Shown here: positions 1 through 8,137 of the stretch, piece after piece
Layout of the letters: every line of letters begins with the position of its first letter
Position numbering within the stretch: the first letter of the stretch is position 1
NCBI GenBank assembly: GCA_944381495.1
Contig: CALWLJ010000028.1
Coordinates: forward strand, 1 to 38,348
Origin: an uncultured Mediterraneibacter sp.
Lineage (GTDB): Bacteria; Bacillota; Clostridia; Lachnospirales; Lachnospiraceae
DNA length: 38,348 bases
Reading direction: 5' to 3'
Notes under the pieces: generated by a model
Told to the model about the DNA's origin: nothing
Databases searched by the model: none
Seen by the model: only the letters and a program-made list of their open reading frames with translations
Position numbers and translations under genes: made by a program

Positions 1-59
1 CGGACAATACAATTATACATATCTGGTTCTTATCAAAGAAGATTTTTCCCCATAGACAC

Positions 60-111
60 AGAAAATTTTACGCCCTCCAGCCGGAAGCTGTATGCTCCCG
101 GCTGATTTTCT
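60..111. terminator. Hairpin beyond the foldase gene
   Basis: An inverted repeat CAGCCGG (78-84) / CCGGCTG (98-104), with inner AGC/GCT pairs, lies about 40 bp beyond the stop of the minus-strand foldase gene. Flanking AGAAAAT (60-66) and ATTTTCT (105-111) could lengthen the stem across a bulge. The T-rich side (ATTTTCT) follows the stem on the plus strand, so it may terminate a plus-strand transcript from outside the window as readily as the foldase transcript. Nothing else recognisable lies in 1-147. Confidence 0.4.
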
Positions 112-147
112 AAGTTCATCTCTATGCTGTTACTTTACATTACATCA

Positions 148-1260
148 TTACTGTGCGCTGTCTGTTCCCGCATCCCCGGATGTTCCGGAATTTGCACTAT
201 TATCCGTATTACCAGAGGAAGTCTCTTCCTCCGGAGTTACAATTGTAATCCCCTGGTAGGTAAAATCTATTTTATTCCAGTTCCGCTCATTAACATCAAT
301 CTCCGTCGCATCTCTCCACTCCTCAAGAAGAGAATCATACTGGTCCTGGCGCCTCTCTTCCACGATCGACTCTTTCTTCGCATCCGTTGCGTCACGGTCA
401 AGAAGACTCGTCAGTTTTGCCACATAGATTCCATTATCCGTCTCTACCGGGTCAGTTACATCTCCTTCATTTTCAAGGGCATCTGCAGCCGCTATCAGAT
501 CCGCGTCCGGCGTAGTGCTGTCAGAATCAAATGTTGCCGTCTGTACTTCCACACCATCTGCTTCCGCTGCTTCCGCCATATCTGTACCGCCCTTTACCTG
601 ATCCGCAAAATCCTGTGCAGTTGCAGCAAGGCTCTCCTTTTCCTCATCCGTCATCTCAGATGAATTTCCCGAATCATCCGTTGCGGTATAGGAAAAGAAC
701 ACATAATCCATACTCTTCTGAGCCGCTTCTTCATCGGAAACTTCCTCATCTACACCTTCCCGCATAGCCTCTGTCATCCTGCTCTGAATAGTAACCAGCT
801 CCAGCACTTTCTGAACATCTTCCTTGTTTCCTGAAACAACATCCCGGGCTTCTTCTGTATTGTCCGCCACAAACTGATCTGCTACATCAGATATTGCCTG
901 CTCATCCTCATCTGAGAGCGCGACATCATAATCCGAGGCATGTTGAGACATTAGATACATATTCTGGAGTGACTGCATGATATTGTCTTTCAGCTGTTCT
1001 TCCATCGTAGTTCCGTCATCGTCTACTTCCTGGGCCCACATTGCCTCGGCAGTCGTTCCCATCATGCTGGCGTAATAAGTCTCATATTCGCCCTGCGTCA
1101 TCCTGGTATAAAAATTCGCCACACCAAGTGAAATATCTTCATCTCCCACAGTTGCCACAACAGCAGCCGGATTAAGCGTGCTGCTGCATCCTGCCACAGA
1201 TACTGCCGCCAGTACTCCCGCTGCTGTTACAATTGCAGCTTTTTTCCCAAAACGTACCAT
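148..1260 (-). CDS. PrsA/SurA-like foldase lipoprotein
   Basis: Predicted membrane-anchored extracytoplasmic chaperone that helps secreted proteins fold (370 aa). The N-terminus has basic residues, a hydrophobic stretch and the lipobox VAGC (Cys25), so a lipoprotein of the outer membrane face is expected. After the lipobox comes the VATVGDEDIS segment and a helical region typical of SurA/trigger-factor-like N-domains of PrsA-type foldases. The C-terminus is a low-complexity Ser/Gly/Thr/Asn tail. I do not see a clear parvulin (rotamase) core with its usual conserved motifs, so isomerase activity is uncertain. The start is supported by AGGAGGC five bases upstream of ATG. The gene has its own promoter in the gap behind mfd. 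Confidence 0.78.
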   Translation of the reverse strand: MVRFGKKAAIVTAAGVLAAVSVAGCSSTLNPAAVVATVGDEDISLGVANFYTRMTQGEYETYYASMMGTTAEAMWAQEVDDDGTTMEEQLKDNIMQSLQNMYLMSQHASDYDVALSDEDEQAISDVADQFVADNTEEARDVVSGNKEDVQKVLELVTIQSRMTEAMREGVDEEVSDEEAAQKSMDYVFFSYTATDDSGNSSEMTDEEKESLAATAQDFADQVKGGTDMAEAAEADGVEVQTATFDSDSTTPDADLIAAADALENEGDVTDPVETDNGIYVAKLTSLLDRDATDAKKESIVEERRQDQYDSLLEEWRDATEIDVNERNWNKIDFTYQGITIVTPEEETSSGNTDNSANSGTSGDAGTDSAQ

Positions 1261-1319
1261 AAAAAGCCTCCTGAATTTATCTTACTTAAGCCCTGTTCCG
1301 GCTCATAACATTCTCGACT

Positions 1320-1348
1320 ATTATACTCTGTTTTTCCGGTTCTCACAA
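1320..1348 (-). promoter_or_regulatory. Promoter of the foldase gene
   Basis: On the minus strand TTGTGA (1343-1348), a 17-bp spacer and a perfect TATAAT (1320-1325) form a sigma-A type promoter about 60 bp upstream of the foldase start. It implies transcription independent of mfd. Confidence 0.7.
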
Positions 1349-1366
1349 GTCCTAAACATGAAATCT

Positions 1367-4300
1367 TCACACCATGTCTGTTCTCAGGCCGCGGATATCC
1401 TCCAAAATCTTTCTAAGCAGCTGCAGAATATTCTCGCCACTGTCTTTGCCGCTTCTCCCCCGCTTCCGATACAGAAAACAAGGCGGCTCCTCCATCTTAA
1501 ACACAAGAGAATTGCCATACTTCTGAAGAAGCGGAGGAATCTTCTGGGGATCGATCTTCGCCTTCTCATACATGACAAACCGATAAGTATCTCCCTTTTG
1601 TTCTACAGCGGTTACATAAGCAGAATGAGCAAGTCCTTTTAACGCGGCAATATGGAGCAGCTGCTGTACTTTCCTTGGAATATCCCCAAACCGGTCGATC
1701 AGCTCTTCTGTCATATCATCCATTTCTTCTTCCGTTTCAATGGCTGCGATCCGTTTGTACACATCAAGTTTCTGATATTCGTTTTTAATATAAGAGTCCG
1801 GAATATAGGCATCCATATTAATATCAATAGTAGTCGAATAGATTTCCTCTTCTCCGCCGCCTTTCAGCTGAAGGACAGCCTCGTTCAGCATTTTGCAGTA
1901 GAGATCATATCCAACCGCTTCCATATGTCCGCTCTGAGCCTCACCGAGCAGATTCCCTGCTCCCCGGATTTCAAGATCACGCATGGCTATCTTTATTCCA
2001 GATCCAAGATCTGTAAATTCCCTGATAGCTGCCAGTCTCTTTTCCGCCACCTCTTTAAGCAGCTTATCTCTGCGGTACAACAAGAACGCATATGCCATCC
2101 GGTTCGATCTGCCTACCCGTCCTCTCAGCTGATAAAGCTGGGACAGCCCGAACCGGTCTGCATCCTGAATGATCATGGTATTTGCATTCGGAATATCAAG
2201 TCCCGTCTCAATAATCGTCGTTGACACAAGCACGTCGATATCGCCGTTGATAAAATCATACATAATATCTTCCAGCTGACGCTCATTCATCTGTCCATGT
2301 GCAAAAGACACATTGGCATCCGGCACAAGCTTCTGGATTCTTCCCGCAACATCAGCTATATCATTTACCCGGTTGTAAACATAATACACCTGTCCGCCTC
2401 TGGAAAGTTCCCGTTCAATAGCTTCCCTGACCATCTCATCATTATATTCCATTACATAAGTCTGGATCGGCATCCGGTCCATAGGAGCTTCCTCAAGCAC
2501 ACTCATGTCACGAATGCCGATGAGACTCATATGAAGTGTCCTTGGAATCGGTGTCGCAGTAAGCGTAAGTACATCAATATTCTCCCTGAGTTTTTTGATC
2601 TTTTCCTTATGGGTAACCCCAAACCGCTGCTCTTCATCAATAATCAGCAGCCCCAGGTCCTTGAACCCCACATCCTTTGACAGCACACGGTGCGTGCCGA
2701 TCACAATATCTACCAGACCTTTTTTTAAATCCTCCACTGTTTTTTTCTGCTGATAGGAAGATCGGAACCTGCAGAGAAGATCAATGCGGACAGGAAAATC
2801 CTTCAAGCGCTGAACAAAAGTATTATAATGCTGCTGAGCCAGGATTGTGGTGGGAACAAGGTATACAACCTGTTTTCCCTCCTGGACAGCCTTGAATGCG
2901 GCCCGTATGGCAATCTCCGTTTTTCCGTACCCCACATCTCCGCAGATCAGCCGGTCCATAATCTTCGTACTCTCCATATCCCGCTTCGTATCTTCGATGG
3001 CCTGAATCTGATCTTCTGTCTCCTCAAAAGGAAACATTTCTTCAAATTCCTTCTGCCATACAGTATCCGGTCCATATACAAACCCATCTGACTGCTGCCT
3101 TACCGCATAGAGATCCACAAGATCCTGAGCCACTGCCTGCACTGCTTTCTTCACCTGGCTTTTTGTCCTGCTCCACTGGGCAGTTCCCAGTTTGTTCAAC
3201 TTTGGTTTTTTCGCATCCGCGCCGGCATATTTCTGGATCAGATTCATCTGCCCCACAGGAATGTACAGCACTCCATTATCTGCATAAGAAATCTTCATGT
3301 AATCCTTGGTGACTTTATCTACTTCTATTTTCTCAATACCACGGTATATTCCCAGTCCGTGATTCTCATGGACCACATAATCACCCGGTTTGAGTTCCGC
3401 AAAATCCTGGATCTTCTGCCCTTCATATACTTTTCTTCTTTTTTTCTTTTTCTTTTTTCCAAAAATATCTGTCTCTGAAATCACAGTAAATTTCAACATG
3501 GGATATTCATAGCCTTCTGCCACATATCCGTAAGAAACCATGATTTCACCCGGTTCTACTGTCCGGTCCATCTCTTCACTGTAAAAACTGCTCAGATCAT
3601 AATCCCGCAGATCTTCCGCCAGCCGTTTTGCCCGGGTTCTGGAACCGGACAGAAGAACCACCCTGTATCCTGAGCGCTTAAGGTGCTTCAGATCTCTTGT
3701 AAGAAGTTCGAAGCTATTATTATACGGATTCACACTTTTGGCCTGGATACTGTATGTCTGCCTTACCCGGAACAGACCGCATTTCGTCTCAAGAGTTGTA
3801 AATCCAATACTGCTGAACCGATTCATCTGGCTGATAATGTCTTTTGTTTCAAATATCTTCAGCTTTTCCGCCTTAGAAATTCCGGCCTCTTCCCTGCTTT
3901 CACAGCTATGAAAATACTCTGCCTCCACAGCCTCTGCCTCTTCCTGCAGCCGTGCAGGCTCATCCAGAAACAACAGCGTCTGATCCAGCGGAAAATAATC
4001 CAGAAAAGATACACTTTTCTGTCCGGATCCAATATTTTCAGACGCAGGATATATAACAGCGTTCTCCAGATTCTCCACTGATCGCTGCGTCTCTACATCA
4101 AAACTGCGGATGGAATCTACTTCATCTCCCCACAGCTCAATCCGCACCGGCATTTCTTCCGTAAGCGGGAAAACATCCAGAATTCCTCCTCGGACCGCAA
4201 ACTGTCCGGGGCCTTCAATCTGGCTCTCCCTTTCATAACCCATTGAAGCCAGTTCTTCCTGCAAAACAGAAAAATCCAGTGTCTGACCATTCTGGAGAAA

Positions 4301-4729
4301 AATCCTCCTCGCCCTCACCTCTTCCGGCGCCGGCAGTCCATCCAGGAATGCCTCCATGGTCGTAATCACAGAGACAGATTGCCCCTCTGCTTTCTCAAGC
4401 AGTGCTCTCAATACATTCATCCTCTGTCCCGTCAGATACTTTCCCTTTATATCAGCATAATAGAAAAGAAGATCTCTGGCGGGATACGTGTATACATCTT
4501 CTGTAAGAAACCGGTATTCTTCATATGCTCTCTTAGCCTTTTCTTCACTGGAAAAAACCAGGACCCTGTATTCGCACCCGTCTCCCAATGCATACATAAG
4601 ATGCGTCTTCTGGGAATTCACACACCCCGCAAGCTGGATAACACCTTCTTTGCTCTTCCGGTTTTTTAAGATTTCCTGATAATCTGCCAGCTCTGAGAGC
4701 GGCGCAAGTAAAGCCTGCATTCCCGTCAT
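1367..4729 (-). CDS. mfd: Transcription-repair coupling factor Mfd
   Basis: Mfd removes RNA polymerase stalled at DNA lesions and recruits UvrA for nucleotide excision repair. The 1120-aa length is normal for the family. The order of domains is a UvrB-like N-terminal region, a polymerase-interaction domain of CarD type near residues 460-530 (motif [18 protein letters not shown]), then a RecG-like translocase with Walker A GDVGYGKT near residue 600 and Walker B DEEQ near residue 697, followed by QLRGRVGR and a C-terminal TRCF domain. A Lys/Arg-rich run precedes the interaction domain. It lies 14 bp downstream of pth and is probably co-transcribed with it. AAAGGAAAG precedes the chosen ATG closely; an in-frame ATG three codons later is better spaced and is an alternative start. 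Confidence 0.97.
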   Translation of the reverse strand: MTGMQALLAPLSELADYQEILKNRKSKEGVIQLAGCVNSQKTHLMYALGDGCEYRVLVFSSEEKAKRAYEEYRFLTEDVYTYPARDLLFYYADIKGKYLTGQRMNVLRALLEKAEGQSVSVITTMEAFLDGLPAPEEVRARRIFLQNGQTLDFSVLQEELASMGYERESQIEGPGQFAVRGGILDVFPLTEEMPVRIELWGDEVDSIRSFDVETQRSVENLENAVIYPASENIGSGQKSVSFLDYFPLDQTLLFLDEPARLQEEAEAVEAEYFHSCESREEAGISKAEKLKIFETKDIISQMNRFSSIGFTTLETKCGLFRVRQTYSIQAKSVNPYNNSFELLTRDLKHLKRSGYRVVLLSGSRTRAKRLAEDLRDYDLSSFYSEEMDRTVEPGEIMVSYGYVAEGYEYPMLKFTVISETDIFGKKKKKKRRKVYEGQKIQDFAELKPGDYVVHENHGLGIYRGIEKIEVDKVTKDYMKISYADNGVLYIPVGQMNLIQKYAGADAKKPKLNKLGTAQWSRTKSQVKKAVQAVAQDLVDLYAVRQQSDGFVYGPDTVWQKEFEEMFPFEETEDQIQAIEDTKRDMESTKIMDRLICGDVGYGKTEIAIRAAFKAVQEGKQVVYLVPTTILAQQHYNTFVQRLKDFPVRIDLLCRFRSSYQQKKTVEDLKKGLVDIVIGTHRVLSKDVGFKDLGLLIIDEEQRFGVTHKEKIKKLRENIDVLTLTATPIPRTLHMSLIGIRDMSVLEEAPMDRMPIQTYVMEYNDEMVREAIERELSRGGQVYYVYNRVNDIADVAGRIQKLVPDANVSFAHGQMNERQLEDIMYDFINGDIDVLVSTTIIETGLDIPNANTMIIQDADRFGLSQLYQLRGRVGRSNRMAYAFLLYRRDKLLKEVAEKRLAAIREFTDLGSGIKIAMRDLEIRGAGNLLGEAQSGHMEAVGYDLYCKMLNEAVLQLKGGGEEEIYSTTIDINMDAYIPDSYIKNEYQKLDVYKRIAAIETEEEMDDMTEELIDRFGDIPRKVQQLLHIAALKGLAHSAYVTAVEQKGDTYRFVMYEKAKIDPQKIPPLLQKYGNSLVFKMEEPPCFLYRKRGRSGKDSGENILQLLRKILEDIRGLRTDMV

Positions 4730-4743
4730 CCTTTCCTTTGATC

Positions 4744-5319
4744 TTAATCTTTCTTTTTCCGGTTATATCTGCTCATCGCGCCGCCAATATCTCCTGACAG
4801 GATCATTTCCACGGCATTTGCTGCTTCCTCATATCCTTCTTCCATAAGTTCTCTCTCCGCTTTCGAGAAATGTCCAAGCACATAATCAGCCAGATCATAT
4901 CCTTTCGGTTTCTCACCGACGCCGATCTTGATTCTCGGAAAAGTCTGTGTTCCGAGATTTGCGATAATGTTTTTAATCCCGTTATGTCCTCCTGCGCTCC
5001 CTTTCTCCCGGATACGAAGCTGCCCTACATCCAGACTGATATCATCATAAATCACCAGCAGCTCAAGCTCAGGATCCACTTTATAATAATCCACAATACT
5101 TCGAATACTCTCTCCGCTGAGATTCATAAATGTCTGAGGCTTTGCAAGGATTACCTTCTGGCCTGCAATGACACCTTTTCCAACCAGCGCCTTATGTTTT
5201 TTTGAATCTACTGATATATTGTATTTTTCTGAAAGCCTGTCTATTACATCAAACCCCACGTTATGTCGGGTTCCCTCATACTGCGCCGAGGGATTCCCCA
5301 GTCCTGCTATGATAAACAT
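4744..5319 (-). CDS. pth: Peptidyl-tRNA hydrolase
   Basis: Pth cleaves the ester bond of peptidyl-tRNAs released from stalled ribosomes and recycles tRNA; it is a cytoplasmic monomer. The 191-aa protein begins with GLGNP and TRHNVGFDVID, which contain the substrate-binding Asn and catalytic His, and continues with KPQTFMNLSG, VIYDDISL and GSAGGHNGIKNI, all signature segments. The length is standard. AGGAG lies seven bases upstream of the ATG. It heads a likely pth-mfd operon, an arrangement also common in Bacillus (spoVC-mfd). Confidence 0.97.
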   Translation of the reverse strand: MFIIAGLGNPSAQYEGTRHNVGFDVIDRLSEKYNISVDSKKHKALVGKGVIAGQKVILAKPQTFMNLSGESIRSIVDYYKVDPELELLVIYDDISLDVGQLRIREKGSAGGHNGIKNIIANLGTQTFPRIKIGVGEKPKGYDLADYVLGHFSKAERELMEEGYEEAANAVEMILSGDIGGAMSRYNRKKKD

Positions 5320-5354
5320 ATTTTTTCTCCTGCATCTTATTATTTCTTTTCTGC

Positions 5355-5407
5355 GCCTGTCAGACAGGCCCAGAGCTTTTTATCTTTTCCGCCCGCTCCA
5401 GTGTCAA
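5355..5407 (-). promoter_or_regulatory. Possible pth promoter and leader palindrome
   Basis: A consensus TTGACA (minus strand, 5402-5407) is followed after 17 bp by GATAAA, a weak -10. Downstream, in the presumed 5' leader, lies the 15-bp palindrome GCCTGTCAGACAGGC (5355-5369), which could be a small hairpin or protein site. The rest of 5320-5560 is AT-rich spacer between divergent genes. Confidence 0.4.
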
Positions 5408-5560
5408 TATTCATAAAAGCGGCATGCGTTCACAGTATACCGCATGATTTCACGATTTACAAGAATCATAAAATGAATATTTTCCCACATATGGCATACA
5501 ATTATAAAAAAAGAAAACACCTGACCGGTGTCTATTCCGAAATATATGGGAGGTAACTCA

Positions 5561-5992
5561 ATGGGTTCCAGAACAAAGATCGTCGTTCTGCATATGAAGG
5601 AAATTATTTATACTGCAATATTTGCCGCGCTGGGAATTCTTCTGATCATCCTGCTGGTCATCATGTTCCGCCCCGGGGGATCCGGACAGAAAAACAGTGA
5701 ACGGCAATATACTCCCGGCACATATACCTCTTCTCTTATGCTGAATAACACAAATCTGGAAGTAGAGGTATCCGTAGACGAAAACAGAATCAGCTCTATA
5801 CGTTTTTCCAACCTGGATGACAGTGTTCAGGCCATGTTTCCTCTGCTCCAGCCTGCCATCGAAGATATCGCTGAACAGGTATACGAAACCCAGTCACTAG
5901 AGGACATTACTTTGTCAGATGAAACCCCATATACTTCCCAGGTTATTCTGGACGCCATCAGGGAAGCTGTCAATAAAGCCGCAGTCAGATAA
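5561..5992 (+). CDS. Membrane-anchored FMN_bind-like small protein
   Basis: A 143-aa protein of unassigned function. The start is placed at 5561 because GGGAGGTAA lies just upstream; an in-frame upstream ATG at 5528 has no such site. Residues about 12-35 are one strongly hydrophobic segment, so the rest is probably outside the cell. The outer part (GTYTSSLMLNNTNLEVEVSV, then ISSIRF and a final TSQVILDAIREAVNKA) follows the pattern of the FMN_bind domain seen in Rnf/Nqr subunits and flavin-linked lipoproteins. The usual SGAT(S/T) flavinylation motif is replaced by SDETPYTS, so it may not carry flavin. It converges on the HAD operon. Confidence 0.6.
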   Translation: MGSRTKIVVLHMKEIIYTAIFAALGILLIILLVIMFRPGGSGQKNSERQYTPGTYTSSLMLNNTNLEVEVSVDENRISSIRFSNLDDSVQAMFPLLQPAIEDIAEQVYETQSLEDITLSDETPYTSQVILDAIREAVNKAAVR

Positions 5993-6006
5993 TAACTGCG
6001 GCTTTT
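5975..6006. terminator. Bidirectional terminator between convergent genes
   Basis: AAAGCCGCAGT (5975-5985) pairs with ACTGCGGCTTT (5995-6005) around a 9-nt loop. T-rich sequence follows on both strands, so it can serve the FMN_bind-like gene, whose stop codon lies in the loop, and the opposing HAD operon. Confidence 0.8.
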
Positions 6007-6063
6007 CGTTCCGTACTTTATTGTACTGCACTTCATTCTTCTCTGATCCCTTTTCTTCTCCGT

Positions 6064-6330
6064 CTATCCTTCCACGATCAGATATGTTCCATCCGGAATC
6101 GGGAATACTTCCAGCGCTTCTTCCAGCTCATCGTCTGACATTCCTTCTACATCGGTCCCGTTCTCTTCAAAATATTCCCTCACTTCCCTGAGCGAATGAA
6201 CAACAACCGCCATACAGTCTTCCAGAAAAGCCTCCGCTTCCTCCCTGTTTTCCGCTACCGGCTCGTCAAAAAGTTTCCCCTGATCCTTGAGAAAGGTATT
6301 CAGGCACTCTTCACTGAACTCTCCCATCAT
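6064..6330 (-). CDS. Small acidic hypothetical protein
   Basis: An 88-aa soluble, acidic protein of unknown function. I do not recognise the family. It is rich in Glu and Asp, is predicted mostly helical, and has no membrane segment or cysteine pair. AGGAGG lies upstream of a tandem ATGATG. Its start overlaps the stop of the HAD phosphatase gene by four bases, so the two are translationally coupled and probably act in the same context. Confidence 0.7.
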   Translation of the reverse strand: MMGEFSEECLNTFLKDQGKLFDEPVAENREEAEAFLEDCMAVVVHSLREVREYFEENGTDVEGMSDDELEEALEVFPIPDGTYLIVEG

Positions 6331-6995
6331 CTTTCCTCCTGTCCTTCCGCAATCCTCACGATTTCTGATGCAGAATCTACAATATGACCGGCTCCGGCCT
6401 TTTCCAGAATATCCCTCTCCCGAAACCCCCAGGTCACAAGTATCGTTGACATTTCCGCCGCTTTTCCAGTCGCCGCATCCACATCAGAGTCGCCGATATA
6501 AAGAGTTTCTGACGGACTGACTCCAAAAGAATCCGCTATCATGAGCGCAGCAGTCGGATCCGGCTTGCGCGGCACACCATCCTTCTGCCCCTGTACCCGG
6601 TCAAATATCCCCTCGCCGAAAACAGATGAAACAACATGCACAGCCTGCCGATCCGGTTTATTAGACAATACTGCAAGTTTCATTCCATCCTCTTTCAATT
6701 TCTTCAACATTTCAGGGACTCCGCTGTAAGGCACTACATGATAGGTACAATTCTCATCGAAAATGCGCAGATACGTTTCCAGTGCCTGTTCGAACTTCTC
6801 AAGCTTCAGATCCCCTCCTGCCTTCAACGCCTTTTCAATAAGCACTTTGGATCCGTTTCCCACAAACATTCTGCACTGTTCTGAAGTAATCGGAGGCATC
6901 CCGATTGCCTTCATCGTCTTATTGACCGATAAGGTCAGGGAATCCAACGTACTTGTCAACGTTCCGTCCAGATCAAATATACAAGCCTTATACAT
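6327..6995 (-). CDS. HAD-family phosphatase (phosphoglycolate-phosphatase-like)
   Basis: A 222-aa haloacid-dehalogenase phosphatase with an alpha-helical cap (subfamily IA). Motif I is DLDGTLTSTLDS near the N-terminus (nucleophile and acid/base Asp), motif II is VLSNKPD, and the metal-binding motif is GDSDVD. It resembles Gph and PpaX-type enzymes; the true substrate (phosphoglycolate, pyrophosphate or another small phosphate ester) cannot be read from sequence. The start at 6995 is chosen because GGAGG lies five bases upstream and the canonical MYKACIFDLDGTL begins there. An extended reading frame to 7091 would run through the promoter. Confidence 0.88.
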   Translation of the reverse strand: MYKACIFDLDGTLTSTLDSLTLSVNKTMKAIGMPPITSEQCRMFVGNGSKVLIEKALKAGGDLKLEKFEQALETYLRIFDENCTYHVVPYSGVPEMLKKLKEDGMKLAVLSNKPDRQAVHVVSSVFGEGIFDRVQGQKDGVPRKPDPTAALMIADSFGVSPSETLYIGDSDVDAATGKAAEMSTILVTWGFRERDILEKAGAGHIVDSASEIVRIAEGQEER

Positions 6996-7049
6996 GGTAT
7001 CCTCCACTCTTTTCTTATTGCAAATTCTGCCTGTTTTTATTCCTTCTCT

Positions 7050-7109
7050 ATAATAGTATGAAGACCGGGAAATTTCAATCCCTTTTAGCAAGAGATCAAA
7101 ATCCCGGTC
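7050..7109 (-). promoter_or_regulatory. HAD operon promoter within an inverted repeat
   Basis: On the minus strand TTGAAA (7073-7078) and TATTAT (7050-7055) are separated by 17 bp. An 8-bp inverted repeat, GACCGGGA (7063-7070) and TCCCGGTC (7102-7109), flanks the -35 element and could be an operator. Confidence 0.62.
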
Positions 7110-7182
7110 ATAAGAACGTTATTGTAGATTCATCCTCAGATTTTCTCCGTTATGGCTGGATGTCGAGACACGTCTGAACCGC

Positions 7183-7196
7183 AATGTCAGGACATT
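7183..7196. repeat. 14-bp palindrome after sigG
   Basis: AATGTCAGGACATT is a perfect palindrome seven bases beyond the sigG stop. It has no T-run, so it is not a convincing terminator; function unknown. Confidence 0.5.
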
Positions 7197-7203
7197 TTAC
7201 ACA

Positions 7204-7986
7204 TCAATTTCCCAGGAGATACTGCCTCATTGTCTTCAGCGCATTTTTTTCAAGGCGGCTGACCTGAGCCTGAGAGATTCCGATCTGATCCGCTACCTCC
7301 ATCTGGGTTTTTCCCTCGAAAAATCTAAGTCGTATAATATACCGTTCTCTCTCGTTGAGACGCTCCATTGCCGCCTCCAGCGAAAGCTCTTCCACCCAGT
7401 TTTCCTCTCTGTTCTTTTTATCACTGACCTGATCCATAACATAAAGGGTATCTCCCCCATCGCTGTAGACCGGCTCATGAAGACTCATAGGAGACTGTAT
7501 GGCATCCAGAGCAAATACAACATCCTCCTTGGCTATCCCAATCTCATCCGCAATCTCCTGCACCGTAGGTTCTTTCATATACTGCCTGATATATCCCTCT
7601 TTTGCATAGATTGCTTTATAAGCTGTATCGCGCAGGGAACGGCTTACACGAATCGAACTGTTATCCCGAAGATATCTCCGAATCTCCCCGATGATCATCG
7701 GAACAGCATAAGTAGAAAATCTCACCATTCTTGAAGGATCAAAATTATCCACGGCCTTCATCAGTCCGACACATCCGATCTGAAACAGATCATCTGCATT
7801 TTCGCTGCTTCCGTCAAAGCGCTTGATCACACTTAGCACAAGTCTGAGATTTCCTTTGATATATGTTTCCCGTGCTTCTTCATCACCTTCCCGGATCCTT
7901 CGGAGCAGTTCCTCCTTTTCTTCTTCTTTCAGCAGAGGCAGTTTTGACGTGTTTACCCCGCATAGTTCAACCTTGTTCATTATCAT
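7204..7986 (-). CDS. sigG: RNA polymerase sigma-G factor
   Basis: Late forespore sigma factor that directs genes for spore DNA protection, germination and coat/cortex functions. The 260-aa protein starts with the family-specific NKVELCGVNTSKLP, which in Bacillus is part of the region contacted by anti-sigma factors. It then has region 2 (GNLRLVLSVIKRF, DDLFQIGCVGLMKAVDNFD, FSTYAVPMIIGEIRRYLRD) and a region 4 helix-turn-helix (TQMEVADQIGISQAQVSRLE). AGGAGG lies nine bases upstream of the ATG. It sits downstream of sigE as in Bacillus, but a metallo-beta-lactamase gene separates the two. A CATTCTA resembling the sigma-G -10 lies upstream, without a convincing -35. Confidence 0.96.
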   Translation of the reverse strand: MIMNKVELCGVNTSKLPLLKEEEKEELLRRIREGDEEARETYIKGNLRLVLSVIKRFDGSSENADDLFQIGCVGLMKAVDNFDPSRMVRFSTYAVPMIIGEIRRYLRDNSSIRVSRSLRDTAYKAIYAKEGYIRQYMKEPTVQEIADEIGIAKEDVVFALDAIQSPMSLHEPVYSDGGDTLYVMDQVSDKKNREENWVEELSLEAAMERLNERERYIIRLRFFEGKTQMEVADQIGISQAQVSRLEKNALKTMRQYLLGN

Positions 7987-8018
7987 TGTAAGAATCCTCC
8001 TAAAGCCGTTTTCTATTT

Positions 8019-8029
8019 AGAATGATTCT
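8019..8029. promoter_or_regulatory. Palindrome upstream of sigG
   Basis: AGAATGATTCT is a perfect 11-bp palindrome 33 bp before the sigG start. The wider TGAGAATCATTCTAA on the minus strand loosely recalls a 7-1-7 Fur-type box, but no iron gene is nearby. Binding is speculative. Confidence 0.3.
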
Positions 8030-8137
8030 CACTCTGACGGGAAGATATTCGATATCAGCGGAAATTTAATAAACTTTTGGTCCTTGACAACCGGAGCTTA
8101 CGTCTCTGTTTCTGCCGGTATATTTCCACAGCACATG

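Noticed and set aside
5320-5560. Riboswitch or T-box in the pth leader
   Set aside because: Only a short palindrome is visible; no conserved aptamer or T-box sequence was recognised.
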